A stretch of DNA of 64,000 nt, taken from Priapulus caudatus (Eukaryota; Priapulida; Priapulimorpha; Priapulimorphida; Priapulidae). Below the pieces are notes generated by a model. It was not told where the DNA came from. It saw nothing but the letters and a program-made list of their open reading frames with translations, and did not search any database. A program made the position numbers and the translations under genes. This document shows, one piece after another, positions 1 to 10,897 of the stretch. The stretch's first letter is position 1, and each line of letters begins with the position of its first letter. Where the stretch lies: positions 49,703 through 113,702 of the forward strand of contig NW_014577414.1 of assembly GCF_000485595.1 (NCBI RefSeq), written 5' to 3'.

Positions 1-846
1 TTCCTCTCTCTGTCTAACCTTCATGGCTTCCTCTCTCTTCCTCTAACCATCACAGCTTCCTCTCTCCCTCTAACCATTACGGCTCCCTCTCTCTCTATAA
101 CCATCACGGCTTCCTCTCTCCTTCTAACGATCGCAGCTTCCTCTCTCCCTCTAGCCATTACAGCTTCCTCTCTCCCTCTAACCATCACTGCTTCCTCTCC
201 CTCTAACCATCACAGCTTTCTCTCTCCCTCTAACCATCATGGCTTCTTCTCTTCTCTCCCTCTAACCATCACGGCTTCTTCTCTCTCTAACCATCATGGC
301 TTCCTCTCTCCTTCTAACCCTCATGGCTTCCNCTCTAACCATCACGGCTTCCTCTCTTCATCTAACCATCATGGCTTCCTCTGTCCCTCTAACCGTTACG
401 GCTTCCTCTCTCCCTCTAACAATCATGGCTTCCTCTCTCCCTCTAACCATCACGGCTTCCTCTCTCCCTCTAACCATCACGGCTTCCTCTCTTCATCTAA
501 CCATCATGGCTTCCTCTCTCCCTCTAACTGTTACGGCTTCCTCTCTCCCTCTAACAATCATGGCTTCCTCTCTCCCTCTAACCATCACGGCTTCCTCTCT
601 CCCTCTAACCATCACGGCTTCCTCTCTCCCTCTAACAATCATGGCTTCCTCTCTCCCTCTAACCATCATGGCTTCCTCTCTCCCTCTAACCATCACGGCT
701 TCCTCTCTCCCTCTAACCATCATGGCTTCCTCTCTCCCTCTAACCATCATGGCTTCCTCTCTCTCTCTAACCATCACGGCTTCCTCTCTCCCTCTAACCA
801 TCACGGCTTCCTCTTTTCCTCTAACCATCATGGCTTCCTCTTCCTC
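1..846. repeat. 27-bp minisatellite
   Basis: About 30 tandem copies of a 27-bp unit beginning ggcttcctctctccctctaa and ending ccatcac or ccatcat. Copies before about position 300 vary in length; later ones are very regular. Because 27 is a multiple of three, the array is open in both directions and translates as a nonapeptide repeat (MASSLPLTI / TASSLPLTI on plus, charged VRGREEAMM-type on minus). There is no promoter, unique flank or non-repetitive domain, so I treat it as a satellite and not as a gene. The left end lies outside the window. Confidence 0.93.
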
Positions 847-966
847 TCTCGTAATTAATAGTTTAATTAGTAATTAGTAATTAATAGTGTAATTAGTAAT
901 TAATAGTTTACTTAATAAACAATAGTGTAATTGGTAATTAGTAATTAATAGTTTAATTAATAATAA
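847..966. repeat. AT-rich tandem repeat
   Basis: A short degenerate array of units such as gtaattagtaattaatagtt abuts the minisatellite directly. It is nearly all A and T, with no coding potential. Confidence 0.8.
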
Positions 967-1835
967 ATCATATAATAAAAATAAAAATACACAACATAAT
1001 TTTTAGTGATATAATAGTAGTATTTTTGTCTGATAGGTGGCACTTTTTAGCATAGCTATGTGCAAACTGCATGCAGCGCCCCCTTCCCACACTCAGGATA
1101 TACCACTGCCACAATGCTAGCACTATTTTTAAAGTGGGCGGAGCTCCGGGGAAATCCAACAAATGGCAATCCAATGGCCGCGAAGTTGCCGCCGAACAAA
1201 ACATTAGAAATTTCTATGATTTGCATGTTTGTTGGTGGACAAATTTAGATGTTTTAAGTTGAATACGCAAAAATGTATCAAAGACAATGTTCGAGAATTA
1301 GGTATATTGGCAAGCATCCCAAAAATTCATGATAAATACGTGAACTTAATTTAGTAAACAGCGTAATGATTTGAAAGTAGTAAATGGGCGCATTATTTCG
1401 TATCCCTATTTTATCAAATTGCTCATAAAATAATGGTCGGATTTTTAATATCTTTGAAACTTTTAATAGTACACACCGTATTACATAGGATACGAGTAAC
1501 GTGGCTGCTGTAAAACTTGTAGTAAAAAAGCGTTACAAATTGTAACCGAAATCCACTTGTGGCAGTGGTAGATTGAGCCTATGAGCGAGAACGCCATCTG
1601 TCGTGGAGTTTGGGCTATGTGGGCAGTTAAACATTTATGCATCAATCCTTGATATAAGGAAAGTCTGTGCATCAGTGGGTGATACACACAAATCTGTGCA
1701 TCACTTCGTGATACCTAAGGTGCCTAAAGTGGATTTGCACCTATAGTTTTTCATTGGTGATTAAAAATAACTTTAGTGGCTCAAGTCTTGGCTCAAGCTT
1801 TGAATCATCTGGGCGCCCTGATCAGATGGACTGCT
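967..1835. other. Unassigned non-coding stretch
   Basis: No gene is recognisable. The only structure is three imperfect direct repeats of about 22 bp (tgcatca...tgatac) at 1633-1655, 1663-1685 and 1693-1714. Short open frames here overlap on both strands and match nothing I recognise. Confidence 0.5.
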
Positions 1836-1886
1836 ACCATATATAATATTATATATATTACCATATATTATATAATATATAATATT
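1836..1886. repeat. AT palindromic tract
   Basis: A run of ata/tat words (accatatataatattatata and its near mirror) makes an imperfect AT palindrome of about 50 bp. A second, shorter AT palindrome lies at 2198-2232 (attatatatattatc / tactatataatag). Such tracts are prone to hairpins. Confidence 0.6.
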
Positions 1887-1994
1887 CGTGTGCCTGTCAC
1901 AATGCTGAGGTGTGACGTCACAATATTATTACCTCCGCGTTGCAAACGGAGGTCATGCAATCGCTCGCGTGTGTGTGTTCGTGTGTGTGTGTGT

Positions 1995-2139
1995 AGCCAG
2001 CAGCGAGCCAGCTGTTATACACACGCTCAACCGATCGATCGATTCAGCACCAGCTTGCCTTAGGCCGTCCAGTCAGCAGCAGCTCGCCTTAAGGCGTCCA
2101 GCCAGCAGCAGCCAGCAGCGAGCCAGCTGTTATACACAT
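1995..2139. repeat. Direct repeat pair
   Basis: The segment agccagcagcgagccagctg followed by ttatacaca occurs at 1995-2024 and again at 2110-2139. Between the copies lie two further related units (cagcagctcgccttaaggcg and a ggccgtccagtcagcag variant). It looks like a small decayed tandem array. Confidence 0.65.
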
Positions 2140-2689
2140 GTATACATGTTACACGCTCGCGGAAGTATGCACTCTTTTTGAGTGCCCTCTGTCTAGTATT
2201 ATATATATTATCTACTATATAATAGTAGAAAGAGCCGAAGTGTCGTTTTCCGTATCTCCCCTGAAACCGTGCCACTTGTGCTCACGCGAATCGAGCTGGG
2301 CGTCGCGAATACATTCCGCTACGTTAGAACGCGATTTTTCCATCGTAAAGTGAATTTTGGAGGCAATTTTCTAAAAAGTTATGTGACCGAAGAAACTTCG
2401 GCATTCATCGGCGGAAACCCGCACCAACTTTTAAGATTGGCACCGCTGCTTGCCATGACGGACGTACGCACTAGCGGCAGGCGCGGTACACGTTGGCTAT
2501 CTGTAACACCCGCTGTTGACTTCGCTGTCAGTCTACTGTCAGGTACTGTTCAAGATATAATTTCAATTTTTACATTCTTACTCCCCCCCCCCAATTTTCT
2601 CAACGAATTTCACGTTTCACAAAATTGACCCATGCGACTGTCAAATTTGCCGATTTCCGCGGATCCGCCGAAAAATCTCATCCCGGAGT
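2140..2689. other. Unassigned stretch with one anonymous open frame
   Basis: A 119-codon plus-strand frame runs 2269-2628 without any domain I recognise. An internal ATG at 2455 followed by a CAG|GTACTG junction at about 2540 would allow a short first exon, but nothing downstream continues it. I would not annotate a gene on this basis. Confidence 0.3.
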
Positions 2690-2846
2690 CAGTATGTATG
2701 CGTGTGTGTGCGTGTGCATGCGCGTGTGCGTGTGCGTGTGCGTGTATGTGTGTGCGCGCCCGTGTGTGTGTAAATGTGGTATGTGTGTGCGTGCGTGCGC
2801 GCGTGTGTGCAAATATTTGACAACGGGAGGTGTAACCGTGCCCGCG
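2690..2846. repeat. GT microsatellite, copy 1
   Basis: Impure GT/GC alternation (gtgtgcgtgtgc words) runs 2696-2810 and ends in the unique-looking flank caaatatttgacaacgggag at 2810. The same array-plus-flank arrangement recurs at 3224-3481, so array and flank were duplicated together. The frames called through it are low complexity. Confidence 0.88.
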
Positions 2847-3223
2847 CTTACCCTGGCTCCCAATGTGCTGACATTTTTAGACGCCGTTTCGATTTTCTAA
2901 GAGCACACACATACCACACTATATATATATCATAACCTTTTGAAATTGTGTTAAACTATTAATTTGTTTTCTCACGGGTTTTAATGATAATATAGCTGTA
3001 CTAAATGTACATTAAAGGTATAATAATAAGCATTTAATTAGGTGGAGCCTTCACCTAGCATAGCAAGCCACACTAAACGCACGCACGAAGGCACGCACGC
3101 ACGCACACGCACACGCACACACCAAAGACATTGCGGATGCGGTGTATAAACAGCCAATCACTGCCGCGCACAGCTTTGAGACGAAAATTTAAGACAAACC
3201 CCAACGAGATACGTCTGCAGTTG
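2847..3223. other. Spacer between GT arrays
   Basis: No gene seen. It includes a short CA array (acgcacgcac, about 3079-3122) and an AT-rich stretch around 2920-3040. Confidence 0.5.
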
Positions 3224-3228
3224 TATGT

Positions 3229-3259
<31 letters not shown>

Positions 3260-3481
3260 CGTGTGTGTGTGTATGTATGTATGCGTGTGTGTGAGTGTGC
3301 ATGTGCGTAGATGTGTGTGTGTAAATTGGTATGTGTGTGCGTGGGTGCACATGTGATTGTGCCTGCGCATGCCCGTGTGTGTGTGAATGCAGTGTGTGCG
3401 TGCGTGCGCGCGTGTGTGTGATGCGTGTGTGTGCGCGCGTGTGTGCAAATATTTGACAACGGGAGGTGTAACCCTGCCCGC
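3224..3481. repeat. GT microsatellite, copy 2
   Basis: A second, longer GT/GC array ends in the same flank as copy 1 (caaatatttgacaacgggag at 3446, followed by gtgtaaccctgcccgc). One base differs from copy 1 in the last part (ccg versus ccc). Minus-strand frames rich in His-Thr are artefacts of the dinucleotide. Confidence 0.88.
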
Positions 3482-3928
3482 CGCCGTCCACTGACTTTCA
3501 AGAACATATATCTTCAAAACTACTCAATTTCACTTATTAATGATGCTTCGTACCAGAATGAGAATGATATTTTCAAAAATAATATCTAAATAAGTGAAAT
3601 TGTACTATGAAATCACCCCATTTCCCTTTTTTTGAAAAATTGTATGTAATTTTAAGGTAAAATTTCAGATTTTATATATATTTAGATACAATTTTTTTAA
3701 ACAAATATTGATATATGACTCGAGTCTACATATCAGTATTTACTGTAAATACATCCTCAACTAAAAGTGAGAGATAAATGGTTAAACCGCCATCCTCAAA
3801 TCAGGCCCCACTCAAACCCGTCTGGAGGACGGGTAAAAGCTAGTTATATATAATTAAGACAAAACATTATTCAATGCCGATTCTGAGAGTAGACAAAATG
3901 GGAGTAGGCGAAATGGGTGTAGGCAAAA
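3482..3928. other. AT-rich spacer
   Basis: No gene seen. Near the end the word gggagtaggcgaaatgggtg is repeated in variants (3886-3932), leading into the inverted-repeat element that follows. Confidence 0.45.
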
Positions 3929-4316
3929 TGGGAGTGGGCCTGTACCGTGGTATTTGGACGCTCGCCCGAAACTGGACGCTTCTAAGTGCGCATGCGTAAT
4001 CATCTGCGCAAGTAGTCATCTGCGCATCTTGCCCTTCGACACGGTTGCAATAAACAAACATGGCGGACTTCCCGGTCACTGATGGAAACATTTGATTGAA
4101 ACAATTTGTAATATGTAGTAAATTAGTAAGACTGTGCTATGTGTACGTCAGGTTACAAGGCGAAAAAAAAGAAAACAAAAGAGCATGGCTACTATTTCCT
4201 ACGGCCGTGCAAAACAAGATTCAAACAAAAAGAAAACAAGAGAAAAACAAAAAGCATGCCTACGGAGCGTCCAAATACTACGAGCGTCCAAATACTACGG
4301 TACAGGCCAACTGGGA
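3929..4316. mobile_element. MITE with ~36-bp terminal inverted repeats
   Basis: The left end (3929-3964, starting tgggagtgggcctgtaccgt and including tatttggacgctcg) is repeated inverted at 4281-4316 with few differences. A further copy of the word gcgtccaaatactac lies at 4267-4281, just inside the right arm. At 388 bp with no coding capacity it fits a miniature inverted-repeat element. No clear target-site duplication is visible. It contains an ATGGCGGAC start context at 4058, preceded by several tgcgca words, but the frame closes after 11 codons. Confidence 0.7.
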
Positions 4317-4695
4317 TGTTACCAGTTAAACATAGGTGACATTTCTTGCTGATCAAGCAGTCGACTCTAGGGCTTTGTTAGAGGTACGGTCAGGTCAGCT
4401 GGCCCAAACAGCCAACCTATAGTATTTTAACCTTTTTTACGACAGGTTATTCACGGGAAAATAGTTGAGCGTTGAGGTTTTAAGTTAAAGGGATCGTTTA
4501 CTTTAGGTTCTAGGGTTCTTTTCAGTTAATTTAGGTTAAAATTACGCTACATAAAAAGTTTCATGGTTCAATCACCATTAGAAATATTATTAAAAAATGT
4601 TTTAAAACTAATGACTACAGTTTGATTACAACGACGGTGGAGCCACTCAAAGCGCACGATCTGATAAGTTGCGCAAAACCACTTTTCAGCCAAGG
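4317..4695. other. Unassigned non-coding stretch
   Basis: Nothing recognisable on either strand; AT-rich with no long open frame. Confidence 0.45.
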
Positions 4696-4878
4696 GCTAC
4701 AGACCGAGGGTGTTTCTTATTTATTTTTGTAAAAGCAAAAGGATTGTAATATCTTAAAAACGACATATAGTTTCAGTTATAATATGGATAAATTTGCCCT
4801 AAAATCAATATTGTTTGGTTAAATAGCATTTATGTATAAACATAATTGCACTTTTGTGATTAGCCCTCGGTCTGTAAC
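4696..4878. repeat. Short inverted repeat pair
   Basis: The 15-bp word gctacagaccgaggg (4696-4710) is repeated inverted at 4864-4878 (ccctcggtctgtaac, one difference). The loop of about 150 bp is AT-rich. This may be the remnant of a small MITE. Confidence 0.45.
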
Positions 4879-5107
4879 GTGCAAAATAAATTGTCAAATA
4901 CGCAACTTTGATAGCGTTGCGTTAGTTAAGCGTTGACTTACTAACGCGTGTTGCGAATGATAAATATCTGGCAATGCTTACACTATCCCAGTACCCCACT
5001 CGCAACTTGCAACTCGTAGGTTACCAACGCTGATATTGATATGAGGCTCAGGTAGTGTTGTAAATCGGTTGCAATCGGTTACTCGGGGTGTTGAATGCCT
5101 GTGTGTG

Positions 5108-5449
5108 CATACATGCCAACATTTTTTGAATGAAAAGTGGTAGATCCGCGTGCGACGCAGTCGCGCGCGCCGCTAGGGGGGTCTGGGGGCATGCCCCCCC
5201 CAGGAAAATTTTCAAAAAATGGTGCTAAATGGTGCCTTCTCCTGCATTCTGGGGAGTAATTGGACTGCAATAGAATACATTAGAGATACATTACATACAT
5301 TTATTAGAGATAAAATGAAAAAAATGAAAAAAAAGAAGTTTTTTCAAAATATTTTGCAATGCGGTAGGAATAGTATTAAAAGCGGTAGGCGGTAGAAGTC
5401 TTCAAAAAGCGGTAGTCTACCGCGTAAAGCGGTAGGGTTGGCATGTATG
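5108..5449. mobile_element. MITE with catacatgccaac ends
   Basis: The 13-bp word catacatgccaac at 5108-5120 is repeated inverted at 5437-5449 (gttggcatgtatg). Just inside each end the gcggtag / gtggtag words also mirror each other. The interior has a GC-rich patch (gcgccgctaggggggtctgg) and no open frame of note. 342 bp with no coding capacity fits a MITE. A duplication at the ends is masked by the surrounding tgtgtg words. Confidence 0.65.
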
Positions 5450-6072
5450 TGTGTGTGCAACGTCGTGTGCATGTACGTGTGTGCATGTATTTGCTTGTTT
5501 AGCCCTGTTTACTGTTTGTTTTGCACTGTTTACTACTGTGTGTATAATACATGTATGTTAATAAAGGATAACTTGTATAGTAGCAATGATATCTCTGATT
5601 CTCATCACTTTCCCAAGGTTTCTTGTTCAAGTTTTACATTTATTTCGATTACTTATTTTTTTTATGAAATCGATTATGGATTTTGATAACAAAGCGCTTG
5701 GTTCGAGCCACTGTTAAACCGATGATCGAGTATAATCGATGATCGTGACATCACTAGGCTCAGGACAAGGGAATGTCTATGTCAGACAAGTTATTCGTTT
5801 GGCTAGTTGCCTAATTGGACAACTAACAATCTTCTAGTTGTGTAATATTCCTAACATTGTTTGAGCCAGGGCGCTATCGTACGACATTCTCACATTATCT
5901 TTTCAAAGGTCGCCGAAAAAAGCAGCCCGCGAGGCACCCGTCTGGCTGTACACATCGACGCTGCATACGTGCCTGCTGGCCGGGGGCGGCATTGATTGAA
6001 GTAGGGGGGGGGGGCGCACGATTGTTTCAGTCGCAGGGTGCTAATCACTACTGAAATGTAGGTGGTGGGCCT
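5450..6072. other. Left flank of the nested retrotransposon block
   Basis: No gene seen. It contains short tgtgtg runs near 5450, a G-run (ggggggggggg) near 6003 and no repeated partner elsewhere in the window that I can find. Confidence 0.45.
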
Positions 6073-6151
6073 TGTTGCGTGAAGACAAAATACATGTAAT
6101 ATGTTTGATGATTTATGTCGCTTATAGGTCGAGCCACTGTCGCTCTCTCTG
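6073..6151 (+). repeat. Gypsy A 5' LTR, left part
   Basis: Begins tgttgcgtgaagacaaaata and matches 19533-19611 of the 3' LTR almost base for base up to ctctctctg, where the BEL element begins. The last five bases, ctctg, are the BEL target site and recur at 11272-11276. Confidence 0.9.
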
Positions 6152-6421
6152 TGTTGTGAAGTGTTACCTGTTTAAGTTATGTTTGGCCTCGCTAGGTGCC
6201 GTTAGGTTTTCCCCAGGGTTTGTGTGTGAAACCCCGAATGAGAGGTTTTGTGTAGATTGTGCACTTAGCGTGGTGCGCGCAGACTGGCCAGTCGTGCTAA
6301 GGTATCATGCTTATAAGTATAAGTATCAATAATAATCATTTTGATTGAACATGTTACCTATGCTTGTTAAGGTTGTTTTTGCTACGGTTTTTGTTATTCA
6401 CCCGACAGGGTCGACATAACA
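6152..6421 (+). repeat. BEL 5' LTR
   Basis: 270 bp, from tgttgtgaagtgttacctg to gtcgacataaca. Compared with the 3' LTR it lacks about 95 bp after gtgctta (the segment present at about 11062-11160), so it has suffered an internal deletion; elsewhere the two are nearly identical. Confidence 0.92.
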
Positions 6422-6423
6422 TA

Positions 6424-6440
6424 TGGGTCCTTCGAGCCGG
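6424..6440 (+). other. BEL primer binding site
   Basis: tgggtccttcgagccgg starts two bases after the 5' LTR. TGG followed by the complement of a tRNA T-arm is the expected layout, and this word resembles primer sites I associate with BEL/Pao elements. Which tRNA it pairs with I cannot settle. Confidence 0.75.
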
Positions 6441-6559
6441 AGATTATTAGTTGCCGGAAGAATGCTGTAGCATTAATTAGTGTAGCATTGTTCAAAAGGT
6501 ATATCGCGGTTGTGTGTTGGAGCGCGCTGTAGCCTAGTGCGCCGCGCCGCGGTGCTGCG

Positions 6560-7354
6560 TTGTTTGAGCATTTGACCTTGGAATTGAATCACGCGCTAAC
6601 AGTCGTTATGTCGTACGATGCGTTATGTGATAATTTAGAGAGAAGGCGGGTGAACCGTATTAAGTTTACTAAGCTTTACAAAACATTGATACGTCATTGT
6701 GAGCGAGCCGAGTCAAGTGTGGTGGGAGCTCGAGATGAGTTAGAAATAGCTGTACGAACGAGTGTAGCGGATCTAGGCGAGCTGCGCAAGCAATATGAAA
6801 GGTTGATGGAAATTCAGGACGCTATAGAATTTGATCCGGAAAATGATAAACGTTTGAGCGGCTTGGATGCGAATGCGCGACAAGCAGATGAAGACAATGA
6901 AGAGAAGTACAGAGAGCAGTATTCTACAGTCGATGCGCGAGTGCAACATCTTGAGAGCAAATGGTTGACAGGTGCGAGAGCCCATAGCCATAGTGATTCG
7001 GTGGGAAGTAAAGCGGGCACCAGTAGAGCTAGTGAGGTTAGCATAGCGCAACATATCACTGAGGAACTGAAGGAAGTTGTCAGGAGTATGAATTCGGGTA
7101 TCAACGCAGAGCAACTCGCAAAGATATTGGAAACGTTAACATATAGGAGGCGAGAAATAATGGTCCCTGTATTTAACGGTGATCCGAATATGTTTGATCA
7201 GTGGCGTTCGCTGGTCGAGGAAGAGTTCAAGAAGCCTGGCTATAGTGAGGCGGAGAAAGCTAACTATGTTCTGTCGGTATTGGAGGGTGAGCCAATGAAA
7301 ATAGCTGCATCGCTGTGTGCATCCTACACACAGCGAAATAATCATGGCCCTTGA
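6560..7354 (+). pseudogene. BEL gag, N-terminal part
   Basis: 264-codon frame; the likely native start is the internal Met at 6608 (MSYDALCDNLERRR), since the first residues read like leader. Residues about 30-150 are charged and helical, as in the N-terminal part of BEL Gag. Around residues 203-245 comes VPVFNGDPNMFDQWRSLVEE, the hallmark of the DUF1759-type capsid segment of BEL Gag. The frame breaks near 7330 and the protein continues in another frame (MALESKYGDVLARILKAVED, to 7574). Gag would form the particle that packages element RNA in the cytoplasm. Confidence 0.8.
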
Positions 7355-7574
7355 ATCGAAATACGGTGATGTGCTGGCTAGAATATTGAAAGCGGTTGAA
7401 GACATGGCCACAGCGAAGGCGACAAGTGCTCCAACCGTTAGAGAGATAGATCCTTTGTATGCTAAATTAGTTTCGAGCTGGAACTACTTGCTGAAGAAAG
7501 CTGGCAATAATGTAAGTCTGATTGAAAGCAGTTGGCTATTGACGGCACTCGTGCGTACAAAGATGCCAAATTAA
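7317..7574 (+). pseudogene. BEL gag continuation, frameshifted
   Basis: Continues the gag segment after a frameshift: ALESKYGDVLARI and the following helical residues fit the second half of the BEL capsid. It then stops. The zinc knuckles and protease that should follow are absent and reverse-transcriptase sequence begins within 50 bp, so an internal deletion of perhaps a kilobase has joined gag to pol. Confidence 0.7.
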
Positions 7575-8615
7575 ATCCAGATTATCTGGATGGAAACGTG
7601 GAGCTAAAATCGAATCGGCATGTGGCTGAAAAAAGGCTGTATGGTATTGAACGAAGGATGGAAAAGGATCCTGAGTTGGCTGCAACGTATCAAGATATCC
7701 ACCAAGATGACCAAGATATCGTACCAAGATGACCAGATATCCGAGCTCCTGGAGACTTGGAGAGCAGAGTTGGTTGGGAAAGAATATACTAAGAATCCCG
7801 TGTGGTATTTGCCCCACCACCCAGTGGTCAAAGCGGACAGGGTCACTACAAAGTGTAGGATAGTGTATGATGGGTCAGCAAACGGGCCAAGTGGGATATC
7901 ACTTAATAGTGTGCTGTTACCAGGGCCTGCTCTCCAACCGGACATATTGGCTGTTTTACTCAGGTTTAGAAGACATGCTGTTACTATAATAGCCGACATA
8001 GAAAAAATGTTTCATCAGGTTAAGATCAATGATATTGACAGAGATTTGCAACGGTTTCTGTGGCGTGACATGGATAAGCACAGACTGCTCGATGTCTACA
8101 GATTAACTGGAGTAACGTTCGGATTGAAAGCGTCTCCATTCAGCAGCATGCAGACAGTCCAGGATCACGTGAAATCCCAAGAGAAGGAGTTTCTGGACGC
8201 ATCGAATGAGCTCCTGGAAAATATGTATGTTGATGATGTCATCTCTAGAGCTAGTAACGTTACAAGTGCCAAGCAATTGGCGTTGGATATGAAGTCTATG
8301 ATAAAGTCGGGAGGATTCCCGCTACGAAGGTATGCATCTAACAAGCGTGGTGCTCTCGATCTTTTAGAGAGGGAGGATTTGGCTGCATGTCACGAGAAAA
8401 CGTTTGTCGAAAAAGAATACGCAATAAAAATCTTAGGGGTAATGTACATACCCTATGAAGACGTTTTGATGTTCCCGTTCTATGAGAAAATGGAAAATGT
8501 GAAACATGAAACTAGACGAACAGTGTTACAGCAGCTGCACAGGGTGTACGATCCCATGGGAGTACTTTCGCCATTTGTATTCGATATTTCAGAAGGCTTG
8601 GGTAACAACAGGTAG
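7532..8615 (+). pseudogene. BEL reverse transcriptase
   Basis: Starts with SNRHVAEKRLYGIERRMEKD (about 7608-7668), the lead-in to BEL RT, then shifts frame within a short repeat of the word ccaagat at 7692-7745 and continues to 8615. Recognisable RT features are KNPVWYLPHHPVVK, CRIVYDGSA, the first palm aspartate in ADIEKMFHQV (about 7993) and the catalytic box YVDDV at 8226-8240. RYASNKRG and YDPMGVLSPF follow, the typical BEL approach to RNase H. RT copies element RNA into DNA. The palm residues survive, but the lost start and frameshift prevent a full product. Confidence 0.88.
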
Positions 8616-9418
8616 TTGGGACGGCGCTCTACCGGAAGATTTAGCAGCGGTTTGGTTAGCTTGGAAGGCAGATGTGGAGAAACTGAGTAAAATAAAGCAC
8701 CGAAGACATTTGGTACCAGAAAACTTCAAAGCTCTAAAATTCTCGCTGCATGCTTTTGGTGATGCGTGCGAGGCATCGTATGGAGGACCTACTTGCTTGT
8801 TACGGACCCCGAAGTCAAAGAGAACCACGTCACGATATTATGCTCAAAGACTAGGGTGTCCCCTATTGCCAAGCAAAGGACACTGCCAGAACTAGAGTTG
8901 ATGGCTGCTCTGATTACAGCAAGATTAGTAGAATACGTGAAGACTCAGTTGAAGCTGCCACTTGTGTCAACATACTGTTGGACAGACTCAAAGGTTATAT
9001 TGCACTGGATTAGTCAGCCTGCTTATAAATGGCAGGTGTTTGTAGGAAATAGAGTGACTACATTACAATCACTAGTAGAGCCAGAAAAATAGAGGTTTGT
9101 ACCAGGAAGGTTAAACCCAGCGGACGTTTGTTCTCGTGGCTGTAATGCTTCAGCTTTGGCAAACAATGAACATTGGTGGCAAGGTCCAAAGTTTCTGAAA
9201 GGGGACGAAGCGGAATGGCCTAAACAAACAGAGCTTGGTACAAAGACGTCGTATGATGAAGCTAACAGAAAGCTTAGACGGATCATTGTTGGCAACGTGA
9301 AATCAGAAGCAGACCATGATGACCCGCTAACAGCATATATGGGGAGATTTGAATCGTACTCAAAGTTCTTGAATGTCTTTACAATGACAACAGGATGCCG
9401 ATGGTTGAAATGACATAG
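8564..9418 (+). pseudogene. BEL RNase H region, broken
   Basis: The reading frame is spread over several frames. WDGALPEDLAAVWLAWKADV and LHAFGDACEASYGG (about 8618-8780) carry the first acidic position of a BEL RNase H; TLPELELMAALITARL and YCWTDSKVILHWI (about 8875-9015) carry the second and third; RFVPGRLNPADVCSRG (about 9091-9140) is the conserved end, after a stop at 9090. At least two frameshifts and one in-frame stop separate these pieces. Confidence 0.8.
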
Positions 9419-9464
9419 ACGCAAAGGCTTCCCGAACGAGGGGAGTGATGATGCTCTTCTGAAT

Positions 9465-10262
9465 TTGACAGAGTATCAGAATGAAGAGATGTTCTGGATA
9501 AACTGCGTTCAGCGGAAGGCATTTCGTGACGAAATGAGACTATTGGAAGCTGGAAAACCGGTTGCAAAGACTAGCAGATTGTTGCCGTTGTCGCCTGTGT
9601 GGGATGAAAGTAAGCGTGTAATTCGTGTTGGGGGTAGGCTATGTCGATCGTTGCTTCCTGATGAGGCACGGCGGTCAATCATATTGCCGAATCACGATGT
9701 ATTAGTCGAGAGGATAGTTTTGCATTATCACAAATTGCATAGTCACACTGGAATCGCACAAACGTTGGCTAACCTGAGATGTAAATTTTGGCTGCTAAAA
9801 GGTCGGTTAGAAGTAAGAAGGATATTAAACAAGTGTATGAAATGTCGAGAGCCCACCATTATGAAGCAGAAAATGGGCTCATTACCAGCCGAGAGAGTAA
9901 CAGAGGCGCCACCGTTTTTGTATGTGGGAACTGACTTTGCCGGTCCACTTTACGTAAAGACATCGAGAGGCGATAACACAAAGAAAGTCTGCATTGTAAT
10001 ATTTACTTGTATGACAAAAAGAGCTGTACATCTTGAGCTGGTTGAGAACATGTCAGCCGGGGAGTTCTTACAGGCGTTTGAAAGGATGACAAACAGGCGA
10101 GGAAAATGTGGTGTCCTGTACTCAGATAATGCGAAGTTATTCAAAAAGGCAGCTAATGTGCTGGAGTTATTGTATAAAGCCAAGAAGGACAATCAAAAGA
10201 TCCAGGATTGCTTGCGGCATAATGGAACAGAATGGAAGTTCATTACAGTAAAGGCTCCATAG
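9465..10262 (+). pseudogene. BEL integrase, zinc-binding and core domains
   Basis: The 265-codon frame holds an H2C2 zinc-binding segment (HYHKLHSHTGIAQTL ... CMKC, about residues 87-128) and the DDE core: first Asp in VGTDFAGP, second in YSDNAK. The expected catalytic Glu (GGFYERL) follows immediately after the stop at 10260-10262, so a point change has truncated the protein just before its third active-site residue. Integrase would join the DNA copy to the chromosome. RVIRVGGRL upstream is the usual BEL linker. Confidence 0.87.
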
Positions 10263-10850
10263 CAGGGAGGTTTCTATGAACGGCTTATACGAAGCATTAA
10301 GATTCCACTACGAAAGCTCCTGGGAAAAGCACAATTGACGTTTAATGAGCTAGTGACTGTTTTAACTGACGTGGAGGCTTAGTTAAATTCAAGACCATTG
10401 ACGATGGTATCCGCTGATAAGGAAGACCCGTTGCCATTAACGCCAGGTCACCTGCTGATTGGATAAAACTTGCAAGTTATGCCCGATCTTGAAATAAGAA
10501 CAAGGGTTTCCAGTATTGGGAAAAGATGACAATTTCGTCAGCGTATTAGCAAGTTATTCTGGAACAGATGGCAAAAGGAGTATTTATCGGAGTTATTAAT
10601 GTACGTAAAAAATGGTTTGAAGGTTGTGATAACGCCAAGATTGGGGATATAGTTCTAATAGCGGAGGACAATACGAGGAAACGAGTGGATTCTGGGTAAG
10701 ATTGAGGAAGTTTATCCAGGTCGTGATTGACTCGTACGGTCAGTGGCAGTCAAAACGCCAAGAGCGGAAATACGTCGGCCAATAGCACGTTTGCGGCTAT
10801 TAGAAAGTTCTGAGGACACTTCATAAATGTACGTTTGAATAATGGAAAAT
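10263..10850 (+). pseudogene. BEL integrase C-terminal relic
   Basis: Beyond the stop the reading continues with FYERLIRSIKIPLRK, LNSRPLT and LTPGHLLIG, all typical of BEL integrase ends (the DUF5641-like tail), but with several stops and at least one frameshift. Confidence 0.75.
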
Positions 10851-10897
10851 CTATTTCATTTGAGAGACCATAGTTGAGTTGTTTAATAATTTTCAAT

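Noticed and set aside
296-877. 193-codon repeat protein frame on plus and 112-codon frame on minus
   Set aside because: Both are translations of a minisatellite whose unit is 27 bp; no unique domain or start region.
2269-2628. 119-codon frame as a host gene
   Set aside because: No domain recognised, no continuation, and it ends in low-complexity DNA; length is within chance.
2625-3517. Several Cys/Val-rich and His/Thr-rich frames
   Set aside because: They are the six-frame products of GT/CA microsatellites.
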